DNA of 64,000 nucleotides from Duganella dendranthematis. Its GTDB lineage: Bacteria; Pseudomonadota; Gammaproteobacteria; Burkholderiales; Burkholderiaceae_D. The number at the start of each line of letters is the position of its first letter. The first letter of the stretch is position 1. The DNA lies in contig NZ_CP051684.1 of NCBI RefSeq assembly GCF_012849375.1, positions 6,324,001 to 6,388,000 of the forward strand. Reading direction: 5' to 3'. The notes under the pieces are model-generated. The model did not search any database. It was given only the letters and a program-made list of their open reading frames with translations, and had not been told where the DNA came from. Both the position numbers and the translations under genes were made by a program. Shown here one piece after another: positions 16,813 to 25,657 of this stretch.

Positions 16813-17690
16813 CGAAACGCCTCGATCGCCACCTTGGCCACTTCGCCATGCAGCTCGACGCGCGCCTTGTCGTCCTTGCCCGGCAATGTAACGTAGACGG
16901 CCAGCAGCATCGGTGGCCGGCCGGGCGGCCAGATCACGGCAATATCGTTGACGGTGCCGTAGTCGCCGGCGCCGGTCTTGTCGGCGACGATCCAGCCGGC
17001 CGGCACGCCGGCGCGAATGCGCGTCGCGCCGGTGGTATTCCCGATCATCCAGTCCTTTAGCTGGCGGCGGCAATGCAGCGGCAGCGCCTCGCCCATCACC
17101 AGTTTTTGCAGCGACTTCGCCATCGCCTGCGGCGTGGTGGTGTCGCGCACATCGCCGGGAATCGCGGAATTGAGTTCGGTCTCCCAGCGGTCCAGCCGGA
17201 ATTCGCTGTCGCCGATGGAACGCGCGTAGGCCGTTACCGCCGTCGGGCCGCCGATCTGCTTCATCAGCAGATTGGCCGCCGTGTTGTCGCTGTACTGTAG
17301 CGTGGCTTCGCACAGCGCTTCCACTGTCATGCCCTCCGCCACGTGCTTGCCGGTGACCGGCGAATGCGGTACCAGATCACTCTTCTCGTAGCGGAGGCGC
17401 TTGTCCAGCAGCGACGGATCGCGCGCCAGCACGGCCGCCGCCAGCATCATCTTGAAGGTGCTGCACAGCGGGAAGCGCTCGTCGGCCCGATGCAGCAGCT
17501 GGCGACCGTCGGCCGTATTAAACGCCGCCACACCCAGCCGCCCGCCGGATTCCTTTTCCAGCCGCGCCAGCAACCCGGTACGCGAGACAGGCGCGGTGGT
17601 CGGCGCCTGATCCAGCAAGTCGGCGGCACGCGCCAGCGGCGCGCTGGCCAGCGCCAGCATCAACGCACGGCGGGTTGTGAAATCGGTCAT
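16809..17690 (-). CDS. bla: Class A serine beta-lactamase
   Basis: A 293-residue precursor. The N-terminus TTRRALMLALASAPLARA is a twin-arginine-like export signal. All class A motifs are present: CSTFK (catalytic Ser77, Lys80 in this numbering), YSDN, the omega-loop RWETELN with its Glu, and DKTGAGDYG. A Cys precedes the catalytic Ser, but no Cys follows the KTG motif, so the disulfide of class A carbapenemases is not expected. It acts in the periplasm on penicillins or cephalosporins; the spectrum cannot be read from sequence. No ampR-like or blaI-like regulator lies beside it; the divergent neighbour is a flavin monooxygenase. The downstream GNAT-NADAR gene overlaps its stop by 4 bp. Confidence 0.95.
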   Translation of the reverse strand: MTDFTTRRALMLALASAPLARAADLLDQAPTTAPVSRTGLLARLEKESGGRLGVAAFNTADGRQLLHRADERFPLCSTFKMMLAAAVLARDPSLLDKRLRYEKSDLVPHSPVTGKHVAEGMTVEALCEATLQYSDNTAANLLMKQIGGPTAVTAYARSIGDSEFRLDRWETELNSAIPGDVRDTTTPQAMAKSLQKLVMGEALPLHCRRQLKDWMIGNTTGATRIRAGVPAGWIVADKTGAGDYGTVNDIAVIWPPGRPPMLLAVYVTLPGKDDKARVELHGEVAKVAIEAFR

Positions 17691-17797
17691 CGGCCCAGGA
17701 ATAAGAGTTAAGTAAAAATAAACATATCACATACTTGCCAAAAACGCCAAGCTTCAATTGCGCGCACCGCGATAAATGGTGGCGCTAAACTCACGCC

Positions 17798-19300
17798 ATG
17801 GCTACTCAGGTGCTCATCGTCGGCGCCGGTCCGACCGGCTTGGTGCTTGCCATTGCCCTGGCAAGACGGGGCGTTGTCGTCCGCATCATTGACCACAACA
17901 GCGGCCCTGGCCAGGCCTCGCGCGCGATGGCCGTGCATGCGCGCACGCTGGAGTTTTACCGCCAGCTGGGATTTGCCGATGTGGTGATCAACCAGGGCAT
18001 CCCGATAGCATCCCTCCACCTGCGCGAAGATGGCCAGGACATCGCCCAGCTGCCGCTCAACGACATCGGCGCCGGCATCAGTCCCTACCCGTTCGTGCTG
18101 GCGTTCCCGCAGGACGACCACGAACGTCTGCTGGTGGCGCAGTTGCAGGCCGAAGGCGTGCAGGTGGAATGGAACACCGAACTGGAATCCTTCACGCAGG
18201 ACGAATGGGGCGTGCGCGCGGTGTTGCGGCACGGGGACGACCGCATCGCCTGCAGCAGCGCCTATCTGTGCGGCTGCGACGGCGCCCGCAGCCGCGTGCG
18301 CGATGCTCTCCAGGTGAGCTTCACCGGCGGCACCTACGATCACCTGTACTACGTGGCGGACGTTCACACCGCCGGCACGCCCAACCGCGACCTGGTGGCC
18401 CATCTGGCCGCCCACATCTTCGCGCTGATGCTGCCGGTGCGCTCGCGCGGCATGCAGCGCCTGATCGGCATCCTGCCGGCCGACGCCCCGCCCGAGCCAG
18501 ACTTTGAAGCGGTGCGGCCGACGCTGGAGCCGCTGCTGGGCATCCGCGTGGAACAGGTCAACTGGTTTTCCACCTACCGTGTGCACCACCGCGTGGCCGC
18601 GCGCTTCCGCGTCGGCCGCTGCTTCATCGCCGGCGACGCCGCCCACATCCACAGCCCGGCCGGCGGCCAGGGTATGAACACTGGCATCGGCGACGCCATC
18701 AACCTGGCCTGGAAGCTGGCCCACGTGTTGCAAGAGCGTGCCGACGCCGCGCTGCTGGACACCTATGAGGCCGAGCGCATCGTCTTCGCCCGCAAGCTGG
18801 TCGCCACCACCGACCGCGCCTTTCAGATGATGGTGTCGCAAGGCGCCGGTGGAGAGCTGCTGCGCCACTGGCTGCTGCCGCACCTGTTCCCGGTGCTGAG
18901 CGGCTTCGGCTCCGCGCGTCGCACGCTGTTCAAGACCCTGTCGCAAATCATGATTCACTATCCCGACAGCCCTCTCAGCGGCGGCCGCGCCGGCGACATC
19001 ATTGGCGGCGACCGGCTGCCGTGGGTGGCGGATAACTTCCGCCCGCTGCAATCGCTGGACTGGCAACTGCACGTCTACGGCCACGCCACGCCGGAGCTGA
19101 CTGCCGCCGCGCAGGCGCTGCATCTGCCTTTACACGCATGGCCATGGACCGAGGCCCACGCCCACGCCGGCCTGCTGGAAGATGCCGCCTATCTGGTCCG
19201 GCCCGACATGCACGTTTCCATGGCCTTGCCGCGCCAGGAGATCGACACGCTGCGCGGGTTAGCCGCTCGCTTCCAACTGAGGTTCAGCACCGATAGCTAA
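17798..19300 (+). CDS. FAD-dependent monooxygenase (PheA/TfdB aromatic hydroxylase family)
   Basis: A 500-residue flavoprotein. The N-terminal Rossmann motif is VLIVGAGPTGLVLAIALARRG, cut here to GAGPTGL. The mid-chain CGCDGARSRVR is the DG motif that binds FAD and NADPH, and RCFIAGDAAHIHSPAGGQG is the GD motif closing the FAD site. A thioredoxin-like C-terminal region of about 120 residues follows, as in phenol and 2,4-dichlorophenol hydroxylases. It should hydroxylate an aromatic or polyketide-like substrate using NAD(P)H and O2. The gene stands alone, divergent from bla (107 bp between starts), and no aromatic-degradation partners are visible, so the substrate is open. Confidence 0.88.
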   Translation: MATQVLIVGAGPTGLVLAIALARRGVVVRIIDHNSGPGQASRAMAVHARTLEFYRQLGFADVVINQGIPIASLHLREDGQDIAQLPLNDIGAGISPYPFVLAFPQDDHERLLVAQLQAEGVQVEWNTELESFTQDEWGVRAVLRHGDDRIACSSAYLCGCDGARSRVRDALQVSFTGGTYDHLYYVADVHTAGTPNRDLVAHLAAHIFALMLPVRSRGMQRLIGILPADAPPEPDFEAVRPTLEPLLGIRVEQVNWFSTYRVHHRVAARFRVGRCFIAGDAAHIHSPAGGQGMNTGIGDAINLAWKLAHVLQERADAALLDTYEAERIVFARKLVATTDRAFQMMVSQGAGGELLRHWLLPHLFPVLSGFGSARRTLFKTLSQIMIHYPDSPLSGGRAGDIIGGDRLPWVADNFRPLQSLDWQLHVYGHATPELTAAAQALHLPLHAWPWTEAHAHAGLLEDAAYLVRPDMHVSMALPRQEIDTLRGLAARFQLRFSTDS

Positions 19301-19379
19301 ATGCCATTGACATCCTGGCAGGGAGCAGGCTAAGGTCGCCGTCGCGCCGATTCTTTACCTTACCCCATCAAAGGATGCC

Positions 19380-21236
19380 ATGAGCCTACACAACCCTTCC
19401 CGCCGCGACCTGCTGTTGGCCGCCCTCTCCGCCACCGCCGTCGGCGCCGTTCCCGGCCTGGCCTGGGCCGCCGCAGCCTCACCGGCCGACGCCAGCTTCT
19501 CCAAGCTGCTGGACGATATCGCCGATGAAGTGCTGCGTCTGTCGCCGACCGGCGCCACCGGCCTGGGTCTCGATAACGGCGCGCGCGCCGCGTTGAAGTC
19601 GCAGCTGGAAGACCTGTCGCCGGCCGGCGACAGAGCCTGGGCCGACGAAGTCAAATCGATCCAGAGCCGCCTGCGCGGCATCAACCGCGCCACGCTCAGC
19701 GCCGATGCGCAGATCCGCTACGACACCGTTGCCTACGCCGCCGAATCGGGCGTGCAGGGTCTGCGCTTCCCGTTCGGCGGCGCGGCCAGTGGCTTCAATG
19801 GCGGCACCGCGCCATTCCCGGTCACGCAGCAGGACGGCACACTGACCCGCATTCCGGAGTTCCTCGACTCGCAGCACCAGATCGCCAATGCCGCCGATGC
19901 CGAAGCGTACCTGGCGCGCCTGGCCGCCATGAGCAAACTGCTGGACCAGGAAACCGCCCGCATCGCCGAACAATCCGGCCAGGGCATCGCGCCGCCGGAC
20001 TTCATCTGCAAGACCGCGCTGGGCCAGTTGCAGGACTTCCGCAAGACCGCCGCCGCCAGCCAGAAACTGGTGACCTCGATCACCGAGCGCACGCAAAAGC
20101 TCAACATCGCCGGCGACTGGCACGCGCGCGCACTGAAACTGGTGGAAGGCTCGGTCTATCCGGCGCTGGACCGCCAGATCGCCACGTTCAGCAAGGCCGC
20201 CGCCAAAGCCACCAACGTGGCCGGCGTGCACCGCCTGCCGGACGGTGCCGCCTACTACGAGTGGGCGCTGCGCCTCGGCACCTCGACCACCCACAGCGCC
20301 AAGGAAATCCACGCCATCGGCCTGGAACAGAACAAGCAGCTGCAAGCGCGCATCGATGCCATCCTGAAAAAACAGGGTATCACGCAGGGCAGCGTCGGCG
20401 AGCGCCTGCTGGGTCTCTCCAAGGATCCAAGCCGCTTCTACGCCGACAACGATACGGGCCGCGCAGAGCTGATCGCCTACTGCAACGCGCGCGTGGACGC
20501 GGTGCGCAAGCTGATGCCGCAAATTTCGCACCTCGACATGAAGGCGCCGCTGCAAATCAAGCGCGTGCCGACCGATATCGAGGCCGGCGCGCCGCTGGGC
20601 TATATGAACTTTGCATCGCTGGACGGCAAGCGGCCGGCCATCTACTACGTCAACCTGAAGTCGACCAAGCTGTGGCCGAAGTCTGAGCTGTCGACGCTGA
20701 CCGCGCACGAAGGCATTCCGGGCCACGCCTGGCAAGGCGCCTACCTGGCCGAGCACCACGCCGACCTGCCGCTGATTTCCTCGCTGATCGGCTTCAATGC
20801 GTTTGTTGAAGGCTGGGCCCTGTATGCGGAGCAGCTGGTCGATGAATTTGGCCTGTACGCCAATGATCCGTTCAGCCAGATCGGCTACCTGCAAGCACAG
20901 CAATTCCGCGCCTGCCGTCTGGTGGTGGATACCGGCATGCACGCGATGAAGTGGACGCGCGAACAGGCGATCCGCTTCCTGGTCGAGAATACCGGCCGCG
21001 GCCAACAGGCCATGACCAGCGAAATCGACCGCTACACGGTATCGCCTGGCCAGGCCTGCGGCTACAAGATGGGCCACAACGAAATCATCAGCCAGCGTGA
21101 CCGCGCCAGGCAGGCGCTGGGCGGCAAGTTCGACCTGGCCGGCTTTAACGACGCGCTAGTGGAAAGCTGCGGCGTGCCGCTGACGGTGCTGCCGACCGTG
21201 ATCGACCGCTACATAGCGAAACAACAGAAGGCATAA
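19380..21236 (+). CDS. Exported DUF885-family (M32-like) putative metallohydrolase
   Basis: A 618-residue protein with a twin-arginine signal (SRRDLLLAALSATAVGA, cleavage near AWA-AA). The C-terminal half has the HEGIPGH zinc-binding motif followed by a downstream Glu helix (FNAFVEGWALYAEQL), the pattern shared with DUF885 proteins and distantly with M32 carboxypeptidases. The C-terminal segment YTVSPGQACGYKMGHNEI is also diagnostic for DUF885. The fold is probably a helical metallopeptidase acting in the periplasm. The gene sits between a flavin monooxygenase and a D-amino acid dehydrogenase-like gene, all on the plus strand but with separate leader regions. Confidence 0.9.
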   Translation: MSLHNPSRRDLLLAALSATAVGAVPGLAWAAAASPADASFSKLLDDIADEVLRLSPTGATGLGLDNGARAALKSQLEDLSPAGDRAWADEVKSIQSRLRGINRATLSADAQIRYDTVAYAAESGVQGLRFPFGGAASGFNGGTAPFPVTQQDGTLTRIPEFLDSQHQIANAADAEAYLARLAAMSKLLDQETARIAEQSGQGIAPPDFICKTALGQLQDFRKTAAASQKLVTSITERTQKLNIAGDWHARALKLVEGSVYPALDRQIATFSKAAAKATNVAGVHRLPDGAAYYEWALRLGTSTTHSAKEIHAIGLEQNKQLQARIDAILKKQGITQGSVGERLLGLSKDPSRFYADNDTGRAELIAYCNARVDAVRKLMPQISHLDMKAPLQIKRVPTDIEAGAPLGYMNFASLDGKRPAIYYVNLKSTKLWPKSELSTLTAHEGIPGHAWQGAYLAEHHADLPLISSLIGFNAFVEGWALYAEQLVDEFGLYANDPFSQIGYLQAQQFRACRLVVDTGMHAMKWTREQAIRFLVENTGRGQQAMTSEIDRYTVSPGQACGYKMGHNEIISQRDRARQALGGKFDLAGFNDALVESCGVPLTVLPTVIDRYIAKQQKA

Positions 21237-21251
21237 AAGTCTTTTGTAGGT

Positions 21252-21297
21252 CGATGGTTTTCTTGTAAGCTTGTCAGCGCCATCATGAAAACCATCG
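21252..21297 (+). promoter_or_regulatory. 11-bp inverted repeat that can sequester the dadA-like start codon
   Basis: CGATGGTTTTC (21252-21262) is a perfect inverse complement of GAAAACCATCG (21287-21297), with 24 bp between. The second arm begins at the G of the start codon (21285-21287), so in the mRNA the start region would be paired. This could control translation or be a chance complement of the initial codons. Confidence 0.45.
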
Positions 21298-22543
21298 CCA
21301 TTATCGGCGGCGGCGTCACCGGCGTGACGACCGCCTATGCCCTCGCCAAGCGCGGCTTCGCCGTCACCCTGCTGGAACGTCATCGCTATCCAGCGATGGA
21401 AACCTCCTATGCCAACGGCGGCCAGCTGTCGGCCTCCAATGCGGAAGTGTGGAATCACCGCGCCACCATAGCCAAGGCGCTGCAATGGATGCTGCGCAGC
21501 GACGCACCGCTACTGGTGCATTTGCATCCCACCTGGCACAAGCTGTCCTGGTTTGCCGAGTTTGTGTCGGCCATGCCCAACTACCACCACAACACGATCG
21601 CCCTGGCGCGCATGGCGGTGGCGGCGCGCGACCATCTGTTCCAGTGGGCCGACGATGAGCGCATCGAATTTGACCTGAAGCGCCACGGCATCCTGCACAT
21701 CCACCGCGACCGCGCCGAGTTCGAGCATGCGGTGGCGGTCAGCAAGCTGCTGGCGCGCGGTGGCGTGCAGCGCCGCGCCGTCACGCCGGACGAGATGCGC
21801 GCCATCGAGCCGGCCCTGCGCGGCGAGTTTTACGGCGGCCATTTCACCGACAGCGACAGCAGCGGCGATATCCACAAATTCACCACCGGCCTAGCGCAGG
21901 CGGCGCAACGGCTCGGCGCGCAGCTGCGCTATCACCAGCAGGTGGTGCATCTGGACGCCGGCGCGGACGGCGTCGACGTCACCGTGCTGCAAGGCGAAGG
22001 CGCCGAGACCAGCCGCTATGACGCGGTGGTGATCTGCGCCGGCGCCGCCAGCCGCGCGCTGGCCGCGCAGGTCGGCGACAGCGTCAACGTCTATCCGGTT
22101 AAGGGCTATTCGGTCACCGTGCAGCTGGACGACGCGGCCAGCCGCGCCGCCGCGCCAAACGTCAGCCTGGTCGACGACACGGTCAAGCTGGTGTGCAGCC
22201 GGCTTGGCGAGGATCGCCTCCGCGTGGCCGGCAGCGCCGAATTCCACGGCCATAACCGCGACATCCGCGCCGACCGCATCGCGCCGCTGACCGACTGGGT
22301 GCGGCACAACTTCCCCGAGGTCTGCACGCGCAGCATCACGCCGTGGGCCGGGCTGCGGCCCATGATGCCGGATCTGATGCCCCGCGTCGGTCCCGGCAAG
22401 GCGCCGGGGTGTTCTACAACACCGGCCACGGTCACCTGGGCTGGACTTTGTCGGCCGCCACCGCTGATCTTGTGGCCAGCGCCATCTCCTCCTCTTGGGA
22501 GGCGGTGCGGCAACGCACCGCCAGCCCCTTGAAAATGGCGTAA
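21285..22543 (+). pseudogene. dadA: D-amino acid dehydrogenase (DadA-like), frameshifted near the C-terminus
   Basis: The frame starting at 21285 has the FAD motif IAIIGGGVTGVTTAYALAKRG (here GGGVTG) and the family layout of the small subunit of D-amino acid dehydrogenase, which oxidises D-amino acids to 2-oxo acids at the inner membrane. After PRVGPGKAPG the frame turns into an unrelated Pro-rich tail ending at 22532. In the +1 alternative frame the correct ending resumes: VFYNTGHGHLGWTLSAATAD, closing at a TAA at 22541-22543. The break lies in a run of four G (22406-22409), where one base appears to be missing. Without it the enzyme loses the last FAD-binding loop. This is either a real recent mutation or a homopolymer error. 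Confidence 0.8.
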
Positions 22544-22584
22544 ACTGGCGTCATCTTAGGCTCGTCTTCACTAGGAGGTATGAC

Positions 22585-23553
22585 ATGACGGCTAAATCTA
22601 TTGCACGTATCACTCTGCTGGCTGGCGCCATGGCGCTGGCGGCCCCCGTATTTGCCGCCGAGCCCACCATCCAGGAGGTCTATGCGGCAGCCAATGCCGG
22701 CAAGTTCGCCGAGGCCCAGTCCATGATGGACCAGGTGCTGGCGGCCCACCCGAAGAGCGCCAGCGCGCACTTTGTCGAAGCGGAATTGCTTGCCAAGCAG
22801 GGCAAGTTTGCTGCCGCCCAGACCTCGCTGGCCAAGGCGGAGGAACTGTCGCCCGGCCTGCCGAAGGTCAAGCCGGAGGCCGTCAGCAAGCTGCGCGCGC
22901 TGCTGGCGGAAGGTCAGAAGCTGGACTATTCGCAAAAACGCAGCAGCAATCATGCCGGTAATGGCGGCAATGGCGGTAGCAACTACGGCAGCGGCGGTTA
23001 CGCCAACGCGCCGCAGAGCAGCGGTATCGGCTGGGGCGGCATCCTGATTATCGGCCTCGGCCTGGCGGGTTTTATCTGGCTGGCCACCCGCTTCATGGCG
23101 CGGCGCCAGCAACAGGCAGCTGTTAATGACGGTTACAACCCGGCCGGCTACAACGCGGGTGCGGCGCCCGGCTACGCGCCTGGCGGCGTGCCGCCGCAAC
23201 CGGGCTACGGCCAGGCCGGCTGGGGCCAGCAAGGCGGCTATCCGCAGCAGCCGGGTCAGCCTGGCATGGGTTCGCGCATCATGGGCGGCCTGGCAACGGG
23301 CGCAGCGGTCGGCGCCGGTATCGTCGCCGGTGAAGCGCTGGCACGCCAGTTCACCGGCGGCCATGAGGCCAACGCCAGCAATGTAGACCAGTCGCGCAAC
23401 GATATCGTCTATGACGATCCAGCGGCACGCGACGACCTGCTGCGCCGCGACGACATGGGCGGCAACGACTTCGGCGTCAGCGGCGGCTGGGATGACGGCG
23501 GCAGCGGTGGCGGTGGTGGCGACAGCGGTGGTGGCGGCGGCGACTGGGATTAA
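22585..23553 (+). CDS. Exported TPR-like membrane protein with Gly/Tyr/Gln-rich tail
   Basis: A 322-residue protein. The start at 22585 follows a strong AGGAGGT ribosome-binding site and gives a clean signal peptide (cleavage near VFAAE). Residues about 22-110 contain tetratricopeptide-like helices (AEAQSMMDQVLAAHPKSASA, then AELLAKQGKFAAAQTSLAKA). A single membrane segment (GGILIIGLGLAGFIWLATRF) follows at about 150-170. The rest is low complexity, rich in Gly, Tyr, Gln and Pro, and ends in a poly-Gly/Asp tail. Similar proteins are annotated as tetratricopeptide or tRNA-nucleotidyltransferase-like hypothetical proteins; I assign no function. The gene is monocistronic, convergent with lysR. 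Confidence 0.75.
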   Translation: MTAKSIARITLLAGAMALAAPVFAAEPTIQEVYAAANAGKFAEAQSMMDQVLAAHPKSASAHFVEAELLAKQGKFAAAQTSLAKAEELSPGLPKVKPEAVSKLRALLAEGQKLDYSQKRSSNHAGNGGNGGSNYGSGGYANAPQSSGIGWGGILIIGLGLAGFIWLATRFMARRQQQAAVNDGYNPAGYNAGAAPGYAPGGVPPQPGYGQAGWGQQGGYPQQPGQPGMGSRIMGGLATGAAVGAGIVAGEALARQFTGGHEANASNVDQSRNDIVYDDPAARDDLLRRDDMGGNDFGVSGGWDDGGSGGGGGDSGGGGGDWD

Positions 23554-23572
23554 CCCTCTCCCCCCCTCTCCT

Positions 23573-24544
23573 TCACGGGGCGTGGCGTTCGCCCGCCCCG
23601 GCTGCCTCCATCGCGAGGTCCCAATACGGCGGACTGCCGAAATATTCCTTCAAATGACGTATCAGCAGCTGCGCCTTGGCCTGGTTTGAGCGGCCCGGCA
23701 TGTGCACCGCATGGATGGCCGGATCGGCCGGATCGCGCCGCGGTGCAATCTCGCTGCGTTCGACCGGCGGCATCGGAAACACCGGCACCAGCTGGCCTGC
23801 CACGATGGCGTCGCTGACCAGCCAGTTGGCCAGATGCGCAATGCCTGCGCCGCTGATGGCGGCATGCAGCAGCGAGTCGGTATCGTCGCAGCGCAACTTG
23901 CCCCGCACCGGCAGCGGCTGATTGCCGTTGACGCCTTCAAAGCGCCACCAGCCGCGTGGCGCCACCCTGCCCGTCACGGTCAGGCATTGATGATCGAGCA
24001 GGTCTTCCGGCTGCTGCGGCCAGCCATGGCGCTCCAGATAGGCGGGACTGGCGCTGACCACGCGGTTCATGCCGGCCAGCCGGGTGGCCACCAGGTCGCT
24101 GGCCGGCAGCACGCCGGCGCGCACCGCCACGTCCACCCGCCGCGCCGACAGGTCGACCACGTCGTCGCTGACATGCAGGTCGACCTCGATCAGCGGATGG
24201 CGCTGCAGGAAGGCGGCCATCGCCGGCGCCACGTGCAGGCGGCCGAACGCGGCCGGCGCGGTCACCGTCAGCAGGCCGCGCGGTTCGCTGTCGAGTTCCT
24301 GCACGGCGTTCTTGCCATCCGCCAGTTCAGCCAGTATATTGCGGGCGCGCGGCAAAAAGCGTTCGCCGGCGTCGGTCACAATCACCTGGCGCGAACTGCG
24401 CAACAGCAACCGCGCGCCCAGCTCCGCTTCCAGCGCATCTATCTTTCGGGAAACAGATGATACCGCCATTTCAAGGTGAATCGCCGCCTTGGTCAAGCTA
24501 CGCAGTTCCACCACCGTCACAAAGCATTTCAGGCCATCTATCAC
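23573..24544 (-). CDS. LysR-family transcriptional regulator
   Basis: A 323-residue regulator with an N-terminal winged HTH (SLTKAAIHLEMAVSSVSRKI) and a type 2 periplasmic-binding-like effector domain. It belongs to the LysR subgroup with the LLTVTAPAAFGRLHVAP linker, often beside oxidoreductases or hydrolases. I choose the GTG at 24544 because GGGGAG lies six bases upstream and the protein then starts in the usual LysR manner (IDGLKCFVTVVE); an ATG at 24562 is an alternative. It is divergent from the MBL hydrolase gene and probably controls it through the palindrome at 24565-24587. Confidence 0.9.
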   Translation of the reverse strand: MIDGLKCFVTVVELRSLTKAAIHLEMAVSSVSRKIDALEAELGARLLLRSSRQVIVTDAGERFLPRARNILAELADGKNAVQELDSEPRGLLTVTAPAAFGRLHVAPAMAAFLQRHPLIEVDLHVSDDVVDLSARRVDVAVRAGVLPASDLVATRLAGMNRVVSASPAYLERHGWPQQPEDLLDHQCLTVTGRVAPRGWWRFEGVNGNQPLPVRGKLRCDDTDSLLHAAISGAGIAHLANWLVSDAIVAGQLVPVFPMPPVERSEIAPRRDPADPAIHAVHMPGRSNQAKAQLLIRHLKEYFGSPPYWDLAMEAAGAGERHAP

Positions 24545-24564
24545 AATTCTCTCCCCAGCCATAC

Positions 24565-24587
24565 GTCTTTGTCGAATCTGCAAAGAC
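24565..24587. promoter_or_regulatory. Candidate LysR-type operator in the lysR/MBL divergent region
   Basis: GTCTTTG (24565-24571) and CAAAGAC (24581-24587) form a perfect inverted repeat with a 9-bp spacer and satisfy the T-N11-A rule of LysR-type boxes. Further CTTTGC (24589-24594) and GCAAAG (24620-24625) copies lie between it and the MBL start. The first palindrome is about 20 bp upstream of the lysR start, which fits autoregulation. Confidence 0.5.
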
Positions 24588-24666
24588 TCTTTGCTTTATT
24601 CCGTATTGTGCCATTTTTTGCAAAGATGCATACTTCGTTCATCACTGAATTGTTAAGGACACCAAT

Positions 24667-25608
24667 ATGAAATTCACACCACTGTTCGCTGCGCTGGCTT
24701 TGGCCTCTGCCGCCCCTTCTTTCGCCGCCGCGCCGCTGGCCGGCACCAACGCACCCGGCTTCCACCGCGTCATGCTGGGTGATTTCGAAGTTACCGCTAT
24801 CAGCGACGGCACCGTCGACCTGCCGTTAGACAAGCTGTTGCACGAACCAGCCGATGTTACCAAGAAAGCCCTGGCCCGCAACTACGAATCGGTGCCGACC
24901 GAAACTTCGGTCAACGCCTTCCTGGTCAACACCGGCGGCAAGCTGATCCTGGTGGACAGCGGCGCCGGCAGCCTGTTCGGCCCAACGCTGGGCAAGCTTC
25001 TGGCCAACATCAAGGCCTCCGGCTACCAGCCTGACCAGATCGATGAAATCTACCTGACCCACCTGCACCCGGACCATGTCGGCGGACTGGCGGCCAACGG
25101 CAAGCTGGTGTTCCCGAACGCCATCCTGCGCGCCGACAAGCGCGACACCGACTTCTGGCTCAGCCAGGCCAACCTGGACAAGGCCCCGGCCGACAGCAAA
25201 GGCTTCTTCCAGGGCGCGATGGCCTCGCTGACGCCGTACGCGACGGCCCAGCACCTGAAACCGTTCAGCGGTGACACCGAACTCGCGCCGGGCGTACACG
25301 CCACCTCGGCCTACGGCCACACCCCGGGCCACACCATTTACACCTTCGAAAGCAAGGGCAAAAAACTGGTGCTGGTGGGTGACCTGATCCACGTGGCGGC
25401 GGTACAATTGGAGCACCCGGAAGTCACCATCGGCTTTGACAGCGACGCCAAGGCTGCCCTGGCTTCCCGCAGCAAGGTGTTCCCGGCGGTCGCCAAGGAA
25501 GGCGCGCTGGTCGGCGCCGGTCACCTGTCGTTCCCTGGCCTGGGCCACCTGCGGGTGGACGGCAAGGGCTACGACTGGCTGCCGGTCGCGTACTCGCAGC
25601 TGCGCTAG
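24667..25608 (+). CDS. Exported MBL-fold metallo-hydrolase
   Basis: A 313-residue protein with a signal peptide (MKFTPLFAALALASAAPSFA). The metallo-beta-lactamase-fold zinc motif is intact: THLHPDHVGG, with later ligands in the GHTPGHTIY, LVGDLIH and GHLSFPG segments. The subfamily looks like quorum-quenching/N-acyl-homoserine-lactone-lactonase-related or general periplasmic MBL hydrolases, not true beta-lactamases. It would act in the periplasm on an ester, lactone or similar bond. The gene is divergent from lysR and probably its target. A response regulator gene follows 49 bp later. Confidence 0.88.
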   Translation: MKFTPLFAALALASAAPSFAAAPLAGTNAPGFHRVMLGDFEVTAISDGTVDLPLDKLLHEPADVTKKALARNYESVPTETSVNAFLVNTGGKLILVDSGAGSLFGPTLGKLLANIKASGYQPDQIDEIYLTHLHPDHVGGLAANGKLVFPNAILRADKRDTDFWLSQANLDKAPADSKGFFQGAMASLTPYATAQHLKPFSGDTELAPGVHATSAYGHTPGHTIYTFESKGKKLVLVGDLIHVAAVQLEHPEVTIGFDSDAKAALASRSKVFPAVAKEGALVGAGHLSFPGLGHLRVDGKGYDWLPVAYSQLR

Positions 25609-25657
25609 TAAGCATCCTGTCAGCAATCCGTCAGCAACTTCAGGAATACTGATCATT

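Noticed and set aside
16813..17313. N-terminal extension of the GNAT-NADAR frame
   Set aside because: It overlaps the beta-lactamase on the same strand in another frame, and the GTG at the overlap is a better start.
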